Assembly (NCBI RefSeq): GCF_000264375.1
Contig: NZ_AJXW01000015.1
Location: 1-59,517, forward strand
DNA: 59,517 bases
Direction of reading: 5' to 3'
Source of the DNA: Rhodanobacter thiooxydans LCS2
GTDB lineage: Bacteria > Pseudomonadota > Gammaproteobacteria > Xanthomonadales > Rhodanobacteraceae
Of the stretch, positions 43,509 to 52,193 are shown piece by piece. The notes under the pieces were generated by a model, which saw only the letters and a list, made by a program, of their open reading frames with translations, searched no databases and was not told the origin of the DNA. Positions within the stretch are counted from its first letter, which is position 1; each line of letters begins with the position of its first letter. The position numbers and the translations under genes were made by a program.

Positions 43509-43763
43509 ATGGTCAAGATTCGTCTTTCGCGCGGTGGCGCCAAGGGCCGTCCGTTCTACCACGTCGTCGTGACCGATCAGCGCAACAAGCGCGACGGCCG
43601 CAACATTGAGAACGTGGGCTTCTACAACCCGGTCGCGGCGGGCAAGGACAAGCGCCTTGAGCTGAACGTCGCGCGCGTGCAGGAGTGGGTCGGCAAGGGC
43701 GCCCAGCTGACCGACAAGGTCGCCGCCCTGGTCAAGGAAGCCGGCAAGCAGCAGGCTGCCTGA
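43509..43763 (+). CDS. rpsP: Small ribosomal subunit protein S16 (bS16)
   Basis: This 84-residue bS16 has the typical [41 protein letters not shown] line, and [27 protein letters not shown]. It is required for 30S assembly. Its ATG is preceded by GGAG. It is the first gene of the rpsP-rimM-trmD-rplS operon; rimM follows two bases after its stop. Confidence 0.97.
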   Translation: MVKIRLSRGGAKGRPFYHVVVTDQRNKRDGRNIENVGFYNPVAAGKDKRLELNVARVQEWVGKGAQLTDKVAALVKEAGKQQAA

Positions 43764-43765
43764 GT

Positions 43766-44281
43766 ATGACTGCAGCCGGTCGGCGCGTCCTGATCGGGCG
43801 CATCGTCGGACTGTATGGCGTGCAGGGCTGGCTCAAGATCGAATCCTGGGCCGAGCCGCGCATGCGGATCTTCGACTACCAGCCGTGGCTGCTCGGTGCA
43901 GCGCCCGGTACGGAGACGCAGGTCAGCGGAGTGAAGGGTCGTGCGCAGGGCAAGGGCATGGTGGCCCATCTGCCCGGCGTGGACGACCGGGAGCAGGCAG
44001 CGGCGCTGGTCGGTACCGACATCCATGTCGCCCGCGAGCAGCTGCCGCCTCCTGCGGAAGGCGAGTATTACTGGGTCGATCTCGAGGGACTTGAGGTCGT
44101 CACTACGGAAGGCGTGAAGCTGGGGCGGGTCAGTCACCTGTTCGCCACCGGCGCCAACGACGTGGTGGTGGTGAGGGACGGCGAGCGCGAGCGGCTGGTT
44201 CCCTTCGTCCAGGGTTCGTATGTGCGTTCGGTGGATCTGTCCGCAGGGCGCATGGTGGTGGACTGGGATCCCGAATTCTGA
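43766..44281 (+). CDS. rimM: Ribosome maturation factor RimM
   Basis: This 171-residue RimM assists maturation of the 16S rRNA head domain by binding S19. It has the N-terminal barrel ([23 protein letters not shown]), a middle with [25 protein letters not shown], and the PRC-barrel [53 protein letters not shown]. It starts with ATG at 43766. The longer open frame overlaps rpsP and is excluded. trmD follows after 33 bp. Confidence 0.96.
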   Translation: MTAAGRRVLIGRIVGLYGVQGWLKIESWAEPRMRIFDYQPWLLGAAPGTETQVSGVKGRAQGKGMVAHLPGVDDREQAAALVGTDIHVAREQLPPPAEGEYYWVDLEGLEVVTTEGVKLGRVSHLFATGANDVVVVRDGERERLVPFVQGSYVRSVDLSAGRMVVDWDPEF

Positions 44282-44314
44282 GGTCGCCGTTCGCGGGCTG
44301 AAAGGTCGAGGATC

Positions 44315-45088
44315 ATGCGCATCGATGTCGTCAGCCTGTTTCCCGACTTCATGCGCCAGTGCGCCGCCGTCGGTGTGGTGGGACGCGCGCAGCAGCGCGA
44401 GCTGCTGCAGGTGGAAACCTGGAACCCGCGCGACTACGCCACCGACAGGCACCGCAGTGTGGACAGCAGCTCGTATGGCGGCGGTCCCGGGATGGTGATG
44501 ATGATCGAACCGTTGCGCACGACCCTGGCGGCCATGCGCGCGGCGGCAGCGGAGCCGGTGCATCTGGTTTATCTCAGTCCGCAGGGAACGCGGCTGACGC
44601 AGGGCAGGGTGGAAGCGCTGGCGAGGCTGCCGCGCATCGCCTTGCTCTGCGGGCGTTACGAAGGTGTGGACGAGCGTCTGCTGGCGCACGAGGTCGACGA
44701 GGAGCTCTCCATCGGCGATTATGTGCTGTCCGGCGGCGAGTTGGCCGCCGCGGTGGTCATCGACGCGGTGGGTCGCTTGCAGGACGGCGCGTTGAACGAC
44801 GCGCAGTCGGCCGAGCAGGATTCATTCTCGGATGGCCTGCTGGATTGTCCGCACTATGCGAAACCGGTGCACGATGCGCTGGGTTCCGTGCCGGAGGTGC
44901 TGCTGTCCGGCGACCATGCGGCGATTGCCCGCTGGCGCCTGAAGCAGTCGCTGGGACGGACCTGGTTGCGGCGGCCCGACTTGTTGTCCCAGCGGGGGCT
45001 GGATGCGCCATCCCGGGCCCTGCTGGATGAATTCCGCCGTGAACACGCCTCGCGAAGGCCGACACGGCAAGACGATGCGACCGGTTGA
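44315..45088 (+). CDS. trmD: tRNA (guanine-37-N1)-methyltransferase TrmD
   Basis: This 257-residue SPOUT methyltransferase forms m1G37 in tRNAs that read CNN codons, preventing frameshifts. Visible are [45 protein letters not shown] and [25 protein letters not shown] with the conserved knot, then [10 protein letters not shown]. The length is typical. It is part of the rpsP operon and rplS follows after 45 bp. Confidence 0.97.
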   Translation: MRIDVVSLFPDFMRQCAAVGVVGRAQQRELLQVETWNPRDYATDRHRSVDSSSYGGGPGMVMMIEPLRTTLAAMRAAAAEPVHLVYLSPQGTRLTQGRVEALARLPRIALLCGRYEGVDERLLAHEVDEELSIGDYVLSGGELAAAVVIDAVGRLQDGALNDAQSAEQDSFSDGLLDCPHYAKPVHDALGSVPEVLLSGDHAAIARWRLKQSLGRTWLRRPDLLSQRGLDAPSRALLDEFRREHASRRPTRQDDATG

Positions 45089-45133
45089 CGGTCGCAGCCA
45101 TTGATATCGCAAACGTGAACCGACAGGTGCGCC

Positions 45134-45526
45134 ATGAACAAGATCATTGAACAGTTCGAATCCGAGCAGATCACCCGCCAGCTGCCGGAATTCAGCCCCG
45201 GCGACACCGTGGTGGTCAACGTCAAGGTGAAGGAAGGCAACCGCGAGCGCGTGCAGGCGTTCGAAGGCATCGTCATCGCCCGGCGCAGCCGCGGCCTGCA
45301 TTCGGCCTTCACGGTGCGCAAGATCTCGCACGGCACCGGCGTGGAGCGCGTGTTCCAGGCGCACAGCCCAGCCATCGACTCGGTGACGGTGAAGCGCCGG
45401 GGCAAGGTGCGCGGCGCCAAGCTGTACTACCTGCGTGGTCTGGAAGGCAAGGCCGCCCGCATCAAGGAAGACGTCGCCGCCGCTGCCGCCGCCAAGGCCA
45501 GCGCGAAGGCTGCTGCTGCCGAGTAA
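45134..45526 (+). CDS. rplS: Large ribosomal subunit protein L19 (bL19)
   Basis: This 130-residue bL19 has [60 protein letters not shown] and [30 protein letters not shown]. It lies at the 30S-50S interface. A short Ala/Lys-rich tail of about 15 residues ends the protein, longer than in E. coli (115 residues). It is the last gene of the rpsP operon and a strong terminator follows. Confidence 0.97.
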   Translation: MNKIIEQFESEQITRQLPEFSPGDTVVVNVKVKEGNRERVQAFEGIVIARRSRGLHSAFTVRKISHGTGVERVFQAHSPAIDSVTVKRRGKVRGAKLYYLRGLEGKAARIKEDVAAAAAAKASAKAAAAE

Positions 45527-45551
45527 TTCGCCCGGCGATCGCTGCGGCATG

Positions 45552-45582
45552 AAAAACCCGCGGAGCGATCCGCGGGTTTTTT
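45552..45582 (+). terminator. Terminator after rplS
   Basis: A perfect 13-bp stem (45552-45564 with 45569-45581) with a GCGA loop, five leading A and a six-T tail ends the rpsP-rimM-trmD-rplS transcript. The A-run on the other strand also gives a T tail for the convergent fimX. Confidence 0.93.
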
Positions 45583-45624
45583 CGTGCTCCCGGGCCGGCT
45601 GGCGGCCTGCTTCGCCGCAGGCCG

Positions 45625-47667
45625 TCACTCCAGCCGCTGCGGCTGCTGCAGGAAGTTGCCCTGCACGAAATCCACGCCGCACGAGAACAGCAGCGAGGTG
45701 CTGGTGGCGTCCTCGACCCACTCGGCGATGGTCAGGCGCTTCAGCTCGCGTGCCTGCTGGCAGAGCTCGCTCACCTTCTTCTGGTTCTCCGGGTGCTGCG
45801 GCAGGTCGGCCATGTAGCTGCGGTCGATCTTCAGGTAGTCCGCGTCGATGTGGTTGAGCAGCTGGAACGAGTTGAGGCCCGAGCCGAACTGCTCCAGCGC
45901 GAAGCGGCCGCCCAGCTTCTTCCAGCCGTTGACGAACTCCTGCGCCGGGCGCAGCAGGGTCATCACCTTGCTTTCGGTCATCTCGAGCACCAGCTGCCCG
46001 CGCTTCAATCCGGCCTGCTTGAGCCGATCGCCCAGCCACGGCAGCAGCGTGTCGTCCTGCAGCGAGGCGGCGGTGAGCTTGACGAAGAACGTGGTCTGCT
46101 GGCCCTGGCCCTCGCGCTCCTGCAGTGCCTTGATGGCCTGGTCGAGCACCCAGCGGTCGATCGCGCCGGTGAGGCCGTGCTTTTCGGCGATCGGCATGAA
46201 GAAGCCGGGCAATACCTCGCCCTGCGGGCCGTTCATGCGCAGCAGGATCTCCGAGTAGTCGCCCTCGGCGTCCTGCAGGCTGATGGTCTGCTGGTGGTAG
46301 AGCACCAGGCCTTCCCCGGTCAACGCCTTGCGCAGCAGTTCCAGCCAGTAGCGCTCGCGTTCCTCGTCGGCCTTTTCGCGCGCGGCCGGGTCGTGCAGCT
46401 CCGTCTGGCTGCCGCCGAGGCTTTGCGCGGTGCGCAGGGCCTGGTTGGCCTGGTTGAGCAGCAGCTCGGTGTTCGCATTCTTCTCGCCCAGCAAACTGCC
46501 GCCGATGCTGGCGGTGACCGTGATCGAGCGCGAGCCGGCATCGAAGATCTCGCTGCTGATGCTGTGCTGCAGCTTGGCGATCCATTCCTTGATCGCCTCG
46601 TCCGGGCGCGAGTCGAGCACCACGCCCAGCGTGTGTTCGGCCAGCATGCCGGCGATATCGTCGGCGCCGAGCAGCATGCGGATGCGGTCGGCGAAGCCGG
46701 CCAGCAGCTCGTCGGCCTTGCCCAGGCCGATACCGCCCACCAGCGAGCTCCAGTTGTCCGGCTCGATCAGCAGCAGCGACTGACCCTTCTTGCCCTTCGC
46801 CGCGGCAGTCACCGCGTCGTCGATGGATTCCAGCATGCGGGCACGGTGGAACAGGCCGGTGACCGGGTCACGCTGCAGTTGCTCCAGCACAGCCTGGTCG
46901 ACCAGCTGCCGGCGGAACACGATCTGCAGGCAGGGTTCGCCCTCGAACGTGGCCGGCGCGAACTCCACCGTGGCGTCGAACTGGCTGCCATCGGCGCGGC
47001 GCGCGTGCAGGGTGAGCTGGGAGGGCGTCTTCTCCTGCCGCGCGTGGCCGCGCAGCAGCGCCTTGAATTCGTCGGCGTGGGTCGCATCGATCATGTCCAG
47101 CACCGGCAGCCCGAGCAGGTCGTCGAAGCTGTCGTAGCCGAAGGTTTCCAGGTAGGCATGGTTGGCCCGCACGTGCATGCCCTCGTGCACGTAGGCGATT
47201 GCGTCGGTGGAGGAGTCGAGCAGCGCGTCGCAGCGCCGCTCCGATTCGCGCAGGGCGGTTTCCAGGCGGCGTACCTGGCGGCGTGTCTGCAGCGAGTCGA
47301 ACTCGCGCTGCAGCACCGCGATCAGCTGCTTCGGCTGGGTGCGCGAAGCCACGCTGCGGGCGCCGCCGGCGAACAGGTCCGCCACCACCTGGTTGTCGAT
47401 CGTGTTGACCAGGCCCAGCAGCGAATAGTCGCGGCCGTAGGCATCGAGCACCTTGACCACCTCCTCCAAGCTGATGCTGGTAATCGCCGGGTCGAACATC
47501 ACCACGTCCGGTTCCAGCTCGTTCACCGCGGCCTGCATCTGTTCCACGTTGGTGGCGCGGGCCGGCCGCACGGCAATCCCGGTGTTGCGCAGCAGGCTGA
47601 TGATCTGCTCGGCCTCCTCCAGCGAGCTTTCGACGAAGAGGATCTTGATGACGAAATCTTTTTTCAT
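45625..47667 (-). CDS. fimX: FimX-type REC-PAS-GGDEF-EAL protein
   Basis: This 680-residue protein resembles P. aeruginosa FimX in domain order and wording. It has a receiver-like domain (1-130, lacking the usual Asp loop), a PAS block with CDALLDSSTDAIAYVHEGMHVRANHAYLETFGYDS, a degenerate GGDEF domain, and a degenerate EAL domain (YSEILLRM replaces EALLR). The site after GLFHRARMLESIDD reads AEHTLGVVLDS in place of GGDEF. FimX binds c-di-GMP at the EAL pocket and controls type IV pilus assembly and twitching. Both domains lack catalytic residues, so it is a receptor rather than an enzyme. The ATG at 47667 (MKKDFVIKILFVE) is the best start. Confidence 0.88.
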   Translation of the reverse strand: MKKDFVIKILFVESSLEEAEQIISLLRNTGIAVRPARATNVEQMQAAVNELEPDVVMFDPAITSISLEEVVKVLDAYGRDYSLLGLVNTIDNQVVADLFAGGARSVASRTQPKQLIAVLQREFDSLQTRRQVRRLETALRESERRCDALLDSSTDAIAYVHEGMHVRANHAYLETFGYDSFDDLLGLPVLDMIDATHADEFKALLRGHARQEKTPSQLTLHARRADGSQFDATVEFAPATFEGEPCLQIVFRRQLVDQAVLEQLQRDPVTGLFHRARMLESIDDAVTAAAKGKKGQSLLLIEPDNWSSLVGGIGLGKADELLAGFADRIRMLLGADDIAGMLAEHTLGVVLDSRPDEAIKEWIAKLQHSISSEIFDAGSRSITVTASIGGSLLGEKNANTELLLNQANQALRTAQSLGGSQTELHDPAAREKADEERERYWLELLRKALTGEGLVLYHQQTISLQDAEGDYSEILLRMNGPQGEVLPGFFMPIAEKHGLTGAIDRWVLDQAIKALQEREGQGQQTTFFVKLTAASLQDDTLLPWLGDRLKQAGLKRGQLVLEMTESKVMTLLRPAQEFVNGWKKLGGRFALEQFGSGLNSFQLLNHIDADYLKIDRSYMADLPQHPENQKKVSELCQQARELKRLTIAEWVEDATSTSLLFSCGVDFVQGNFLQQPQRLE

Positions 47668-47800
47668 GGGGCGTGATGCTGTCCGTTGACCATCGCGGGC
47701 GATGTGGAGCGGTCGGCGCACCCGGCCGCAGCGACTGTTTGTAACGGATTCCGTCAGCAGCCGCCAGCGGGAAAATCATGCAACGGGCGCCACTGCCGCT

Positions 47801-48817
47801 TTACAGGGGTCGTTTGGAGGCGTCGCCGCCCACCTCACGCACCAGCCGGGGCACCAGGTAGCCCGGCAGGTGGGTGCGCAGCGCTTCGACCAGGACCAGG
47901 GCGCGGTGGTCGTCGACCTCGAAGTGCGCAGCGCCCTGTACGCGATCGAGCTGGTGCAGGTAGTACGGCAGCACGCCGGCGGCGAACAACCGCTCGGACA
48001 GCTCCGCCAGCGCGTCGGCGTCGTCGTTGACCCCGCGCAGCAGCACCGACTGGTTCAGCACGGTGGCGCCGGTCGCGCGCAGCCGGGCGCAGGCGGCGTC
48101 GACGCTGGCGTCCAGTTCGTTGGCATGGTTCGCGTGCAGCACCACCACCTTCTGCAGCGGCAGCGCGCCCAGCCAGCCGGTGAAGGCGGCATCGATGCGC
48201 TCCGGCAGCACCACCGGCAGGCGGCTGTGGATGCGCAGGCGGATGACCTGCGGCAATTCGGCCAGGCCGCGACCCAGTTCCTCCAGCTTGGTGGTGGCCA
48301 GCGCCAGCGGGTCTCCGCCGGACAGGATCAGCTCGCTGATCGAGGGGTCCTGGCGCAGATGCTCCAGCGCCTGCTTCCACTGGCCGGCGGCGGCCATCTC
48401 CTCGCCATACGGGAAGTGCCGGCGGAAGCAGTAGCGACAGTTGATCGCGCAGCTGCCGCTGGCGATCAGCAGCGCGCGCCCGTGGTACTTGTGCAGCACG
48501 CCGCGCGCCTCGCGCGCTGCCATGTCGCCGACCGCATCGGTAACGAAGCCGGGCACCTCGTCCAGCTCGACCAGTTGCGGCAACACCTGCAGCAGCAGCG
48601 GATCGCGCGGATCGCCGTGGCGCATGCGGGCCACGAAGCCGCGCGGCACGCGCAGCTGGAAACCGGCGTCCGCCGGCGGCAGCTGGCCGGCGAGATGCTG
48701 CAGCCCGAGCAGGTCCAGCAGTTCGCCAGCATCGGTGACAGCCTCGCGCCACAGCTGGCGCCAGTCGGCGGCCGGGGCGTCCGGCGTAATGCGTGCGGCA
48801 GGGCTTGCGGTTATCAT
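47801..48817 (-). CDS. epmB: EF-P beta-lysylation protein EpmB (KamA family)
   Basis: This 338-residue radical-SAM aminomutase converts (S)-alpha-lysine to (R)-beta-lysine, which EpmA then attaches to EF-P. The SAM cluster motif is SGSCAINCRYCFRRHFPYGE (CxxxCxxC). SISELILSGGDPLALATTKLEELGRGL is typical and the PLP-binding region is near the C-terminus. It is divergently transcribed from efp with a small gap. The start at 48817 is family-like (E. coli EpmB 342 residues). The frame is open to 48907 and crosses an intergenic hairpin, so the longer form is unlikely. Confidence 0.95.
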   Translation of the reverse strand: MITASPAARITPDAPAADWRQLWREAVTDAGELLDLLGLQHLAGQLPPADAGFQLRVPRGFVARMRHGDPRDPLLLQVLPQLVELDEVPGFVTDAVGDMAAREARGVLHKYHGRALLIASGSCAINCRYCFRRHFPYGEEMAAAGQWKQALEHLRQDPSISELILSGGDPLALATTKLEELGRGLAELPQVIRLRIHSRLPVVLPERIDAAFTGWLGALPLQKVVVLHANHANELDASVDAACARLRATGATVLNQSVLLRGVNDDADALAELSERLFAAGVLPYYLHQLDRVQGAAHFEVDDHRALVLVEALRTHLPGYLVPRLVREVGGDASKRPL

Positions 48818-48880
48818 GTGTGGCCTTGTCTGGGCCGGCCGGCCCGTCAAACCATCTATTTTAGCCGCCGGCAGCGGCGC

Positions 48881-48901
48881 AAGGGCCCGTTTCGGGCCCT
48901 T
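48881..48901. other. Perfect hairpin between epmB and efp
   Basis: AAGGGCCCG (48881-48889) pairs exactly with CGGGCCCTT (48893-48901) around a TTT loop. It lies in the 117-bp divergent gap and may be in the 5' leader of efp or act on both promoters. Confidence 0.5.
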
Positions 48902-48934
48902 GAACATTGAAATTCATATATCGGAGCGCACTGC

Positions 48935-49501
48935 ATGGCCACCGCCGGTCTCAACGACGTCAAGAAGGGTATGAAGATCCTTCACAACAACGATCCGTGG
49001 ATCATCACCGAAGCCGAGTTCATCAAGCCCGGCAAGGGCCAGGCGTTCACCCGCATCTTCATCCGCAACCTGAAGACGGGGCGCACCACCGAGCAGACGA
49101 TGAAGTCCAGCGATTCGTTCGAGGTGGCGGACATCACCGACACCGACATGCAGTACCTGTACTCCGACGGCGAGTTCTGGCACTTCATGCACCAGGAATC
49201 GTTCGAGCAGCACCAGGCCGGCAAGACCGGCGTAGGCGACGCGGCGAAGTGGCTGAAGGGCGAGGAAGAGTGCGTGGTCACGCTGTTCAACGGCGAGATC
49301 ATCGCGGTGCAGCCGCCGAACTTCGTCGAGCTGAAGATCACCGAGACCGATCCCGGCGTGCGCGGCGACACCTCCGGCGGCGGCGGCAAGCCGGCCACGC
49401 TGGAAACCGGCGCGGTGGTGCGCGTGCCGCTGTTCGTGGGCACCGACGAGGTGATCAAGGTCGACACCCGCACCGGCGAGTACGTCAGCCGCGTCAAGTG
49501 A
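48935..49501 (+). CDS. efp: Elongation factor P
   Basis: This 188-residue EF-P relieves ribosome stalling at polyproline stretches. The modified Lys34 is in the loop [12 protein letters not shown], the position beta-lysylated by EpmA/EpmB, and epmB lies divergently next to it. Three OB domains are recognisable, with [25 protein letters not shown] and the C-terminal [25 protein letters not shown]. The ATG is preceded by GGAGCGC. A large hairpin follows the stop. Confidence 0.97.
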   Translation: MATAGLNDVKKGMKILHNNDPWIITEAEFIKPGKGQAFTRIFIRNLKTGRTTEQTMKSSDSFEVADITDTDMQYLYSDGEFWHFMHQESFEQHQAGKTGVGDAAKWLKGEEECVVTLFNGEIIAVQPPNFVELKITETDPGVRGDTSGGGGKPATLETGAVVRVPLFVGTDEVIKVDTRTGEYVSRVK

Positions 49502-49543
49502 CGAACCGGCGCGCGGGCTGTGCCCGCGCCTTTGCCGGTTCGT
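49501..49543 (+). terminator. Long hairpin after efp
   Basis: The outer stem (49501-49510 with 49534-49543) is perfect over 10 bp. A second perfect 8-bp stem (49511-49518 with 49522-49529) is stacked inside. It has no T-tail of note, so it may act as an RNA-stabilising or weak termination structure. Confidence 0.55.
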
Positions 49544-49648
49544 CATCCCGGCGAAGGCCGGGATCCAGTGAAGTACTCGTGCGCAGCACACAAAACCCTT
49601 CACCCGGCTGCACGAGAACCCTGGACTCCGGCATTCGCCGGAATGACG
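49541..49648. repeat. Long inverted repeat (CGTCATCCCGG type)
   Basis: The outer arms of 28 bases (49541-49568 and 49621-49648) are inverted copies with 24 matches. Nested CTCGTGCGCAG and CTGCACGAG segments pair inside. It is a MITE- or REP-pair-like element of about 108 bp in the efp-mtaD gap and contains no open frame of interest. Confidence 0.75.
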
Positions 49649-49732
49649 ATGCCGAGACATGACGATTCCGGGGCGGGCGCCGCAAGGTGCGCCGCCCCGT
49701 CTCGTATTTATCCTTTGCACAGTGAGTGAGCG

Positions 49733-51064
49733 ATGAGCCAGATGCCTCCGCAGCCCGTCGACCTGATGATCGAAGCGCGCTGGGTCGTTCCGGTCGAGCC
49801 GCATGGCGTGGTGCTCGACAACCACGCCGTCGCCGTCGACGACGGCCGCATCGTGGCCGTGCTCCCCATGGCCGAGGCGCGTGCCGCCTACGCGCCGCGC
49901 GAGCGTGTTTTGCTTTCCGAGCATGTGCTGATTCCCGGCCTGGTCAACAGCCACACGCACAATCCGATGACCCTGCTGCGCGGCCTCGCCGACGACCTGC
50001 CGCTGATGGTGTGGCTGCAGCAGCACATCTGGCCGGCCGAGGCGAAGGTGCTGGGGCCGGAGTTCGTGCGTGATGGCGTGGAACTGGCGGTGGCCGAGAT
50101 GCTGCGCGGTGGCACCACCTGCGCCAACGAGAACTACTTCTTCCCCGACGTGATCGGCGCCACCTACCGCAAGCTGGGCTTCCGCGCGGTGGTCGGCCTG
50201 CCGGTGATCGAGTTCCCCACCGCGTGGGCGAAGAGCCGGGACGAATACTTCGAGCGCGCCAGCGAGGTGTACGACAGTTTCCGCGGCGATGTCCTGATCA
50301 GCACCGCGTTCGCACCGCATGCGCCGTATACGGTGTCGGACGAGAGCTTCGAGCGGATCCGCGTGCTGTCCGACCAGCTCGACATCCCGGTGCATCTGCA
50401 CACGCACGAGACCGCGCACGAGGTCGAGGACGAGAAGGCCAGGAGCGGGCTGCGCCCGTTCCAGCGGCTGCAGAAGCTGGGCCTGGTCAACGACCGCCTG
50501 ATCGCGGTGCACATGACCCAGCTGACCGACGGCGAGATCGCCGCCTGCGCCGCCGCCGGCGTGTCGGTGGTGCATTGCCCGGAGTCCAATCTCAAGCTCG
50601 CCTCCGGCTTCTGCCCGGCGGAAAAACTGCGCGCCGCCGGGGTCAATCTGGCGCTGGGCACCGACGGCTGCGCCTCCAACAACGACCTGGACATGTTCGG
50701 CGAGATGCGCACCGCCGCGCTGCTGGCCAAGGCGGTGGCCGGCGATGCCGCCGCGTTCGATGCGGCGTTCGCACTGCGTGCGGCCACGCTCAACGGCGCG
50801 AAGGCGGTCGGGCTGGAAGCGAGGATCGGCTCCATCGAGGTCGGCAAGCAGGCCGATTTCGCCGCCGTGCGCTTGAGCGACCTGGAAACCCAGCCACTGT
50901 TCCATGTCATCTCGCAGCTGGTCTACGCCACCGGCCGCCACCAGGTCAGCGACGTGTGGATCGCCGGCAAGCGCAAGCTGGCCGCGCGCGAGCTGGTCGG
51001 CATGGACACTGCCGCGATCCTGGAGCGCACGCGCGCCTGGCGCGAACGCATCGCCTCGGCTTGA
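49733..51064 (+). CDS. mtaD: 5-methylthioadenosine/S-adenosylhomocysteine deaminase (TRZ/ATZ family)
   Basis: This 443-residue amidohydrolase probably deaminates 5'-methylthioadenosine or S-adenosylhomocysteine to the inosine derivatives. Metal ligands are in HVLIPGLVNSHTHNPMTLLRG (HxH), IPVHLHTHETAHEVED (His), and GTDGCASNNDLDMFGEM (Asp). The C-terminal ARIGSIEVGKQADFAAV is standard for the amidohydrolase superfamily. It heads the mtaD-yciI-ubiG-gph order seen in Pseudomonas and Xanthomonadales. Similar proteins are also annotated as chlorohydrolases, so the substrate is not certain. Confidence 0.88.
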   Translation: MSQMPPQPVDLMIEARWVVPVEPHGVVLDNHAVAVDDGRIVAVLPMAEARAAYAPRERVLLSEHVLIPGLVNSHTHNPMTLLRGLADDLPLMVWLQQHIWPAEAKVLGPEFVRDGVELAVAEMLRGGTTCANENYFFPDVIGATYRKLGFRAVVGLPVIEFPTAWAKSRDEYFERASEVYDSFRGDVLISTAFAPHAPYTVSDESFERIRVLSDQLDIPVHLHTHETAHEVEDEKARSGLRPFQRLQKLGLVNDRLIAVHMTQLTDGEIAACAAAGVSVVHCPESNLKLASGFCPAEKLRAAGVNLALGTDGCASNNDLDMFGEMRTAALLAKAVAGDAAAFDAAFALRAATLNGAKAVGLEARIGSIEVGKQADFAAVRLSDLETQPLFHVISQLVYATGRHQVSDVWIAGKRKLAARELVGMDTAAILERTRAWRERIASA

Positions 51065-51078
51065 ACCGGAGTCCCTCG

Positions 51079-51330
51079 ATGAACCGTTACCTGGTCCTGC
51101 TGATCCGCCGGCCGCAGCTCGATCCCGCCGCGGTGCCGCTGCATCTGGCCTTCCTGGAAGGTTTGCGCAAGGAGGGCCGGGTCGAGCTGTCCGGCGGCTT
51201 CAGCGACAAGTCCGGCGGCGCCTATCTGCTGCGTGCGGCCGACCTGGCCGAGGCGACCGCACTGGTGCACCGCGATCCGGCCCACGTCAGTGGCGGTTGG
51301 GACATCACGGTGTATGAATGGCAGGCCTGA
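51079..51330 (+). CDS. YciI family protein
   Basis: This 83-residue protein has the small ferredoxin-like YciI fold: MNRYLVLLIRRPQLDPAAVPLHLAFLEGLRKEGRVELSGGFSDKSGGAYLL, then a conserved ATALVHRDPAHVSGGWDITVYEW. In this family a His-Asp pair acts as an active site in some members (TftG, muconolactone isomerase-like). It lies between mtaD and ubiG with 14 bp before it and composite palindromes after it. Its substrate is unknown. Confidence 0.8.
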   Translation: MNRYLVLLIRRPQLDPAAVPLHLAFLEGLRKEGRVELSGGFSDKSGGAYLLRAADLAEATALVHRDPAHVSGGWDITVYEWQA

Positions 51331-51333
51331 ACT

Positions 51334-51455
51334 TTTGCGCTCATCCATGAGCGCGAGAGTCAAGAAGCGGCCATCCATGGCCGCACTTTTCAACAAGGCT
51401 TGCGCTAATCCATGAGCGGGTGAATCAACAGGCAGTCATCCATGGCCGTACTTTC
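51334..51455. repeat. Composite double-palindrome repeat, two units
   Basis: Unit 1 has palindromes 51337-51354 (GCGCTCATCCATGAGCGC) and 51367-51384 (GCGGCCATCCATGGCCGC), both perfect, with a 12-base spacer. Unit 2 (51399-51455) repeats the same order in degenerate form: CGCTAATCCATGAGCG, then GGCAGTCATCCATGGCCG. The unit sequence is closely similar to 36271-36392, including the GTCAA.AAGCGGCC joint and the TTTTCAA-like end. It lies in the yciI-ubiG gap. Confidence 0.85.
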
Positions 51456-51488
51456 CAATAAACTCATGGGCTCACCGTGGACTCGAAC

Positions 51489-52193
51489 ATGACCACCGCC
51501 AACGTCAACCCCGCCGAGATCGCCCGCTTCGACAGCCTGGCGGCACGCTGGTGGGATCCCGACGGCGAGTCGCGCCCACTGCACGACCTCAACCCGGTGC
51601 GCGCTGCCTATGTCGCCGCGCGCGTCGACCTGCGCGGGGCGAAGGTCGCCGACGTCGGTTGCGGCGGCGGCCTGCTCAGCGAGGCGCTGGCGCGTGCTGG
51701 CGCAAAGGTCACCGGCATCGACCTGGGCGGGAAGGTGATCGAGGTCGCGAAGCTGCACCTGCACGAATCCGGCCTCGCCGTCGATTATCGCGTGCAGTCC
51801 TCGTCCGAATTGGCGGCGGCCGAGCCGGCGAGCTTCGACGCGGTGTGCTGCATGGAACTGGTCGAGCACGTACCCGACCCGCGGGCGCTGGTAAACGACC
51901 TGGCCGCGATGGTGAAGCCGGGCGGCCGGTTGTTCATGTCCACCCTCAACCGCACGCCGGCCGCGTTCGGCGCGGCGATCGTGGGCGCGGAATACCTGAT
52001 GCGCCTGCTGCCGCGCGGCACGCACCACTACGCGCAGTTCCTGAAACCGTCCGAGCTGGGCCGCCTGTTGCGCCACGCCGGGCTGGAGCTGGAGGACGTC
52101 TCCGGGCTGGCCTACAACCCGCTCAGCCGCAAGGCCTGGCTGAGTTCGATCACCGCGGTCAACTACGTGCTCAGCGCGCATAAACCGGCATGA
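51489..52193 (+). CDS. ubiG: Ubiquinone biosynthesis O-methyltransferase UbiG
   Basis: This 234-residue class I methyltransferase carries out both O-methylations of the ubiquinone ring. ARFDSLAARWWDPDGESRPLHDLNPVRAAYV is the diagnostic UbiG opening. The SAM motif is VADVGCGGGLLSEALARAGAKVTGIDL, followed by CCMELVEHVPDPRALVNDLAAMVKPGGRLFMSTLNRT. The ATG at 51489 is taken; a GTG at 51477 is also possible. gph starts in the stop codon of ubiG (ATGA), so they are coupled. It belongs to the mtaD-yciI-ubiG-gph set. Confidence 0.95.
   Translation: MTTANVNPAEIARFDSLAARWWDPDGESRPLHDLNPVRAAYVAARVDLRGAKVADVGCGGGLLSEALARAGAKVTGIDLGGKVIEVAKLHLHESGLAVDYRVQSSSELAAAEPASFDAVCCMELVEHVPDPRALVNDLAAMVKPGGRLFMSTLNRTPAAFGAAIVGAEYLMRLLPRGTHHYAQFLKPSELGRLLRHAGLELEDVSGLAYNPLSRKAWLSSITAVNYVLSAHKPA

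Noticed and set aside
48914..50941. Minus-strand frame of 675 codons across efp and mtaD
   Set aside because: Antisense to two clear genes and spanning an inverted repeat; no recognisable domain.
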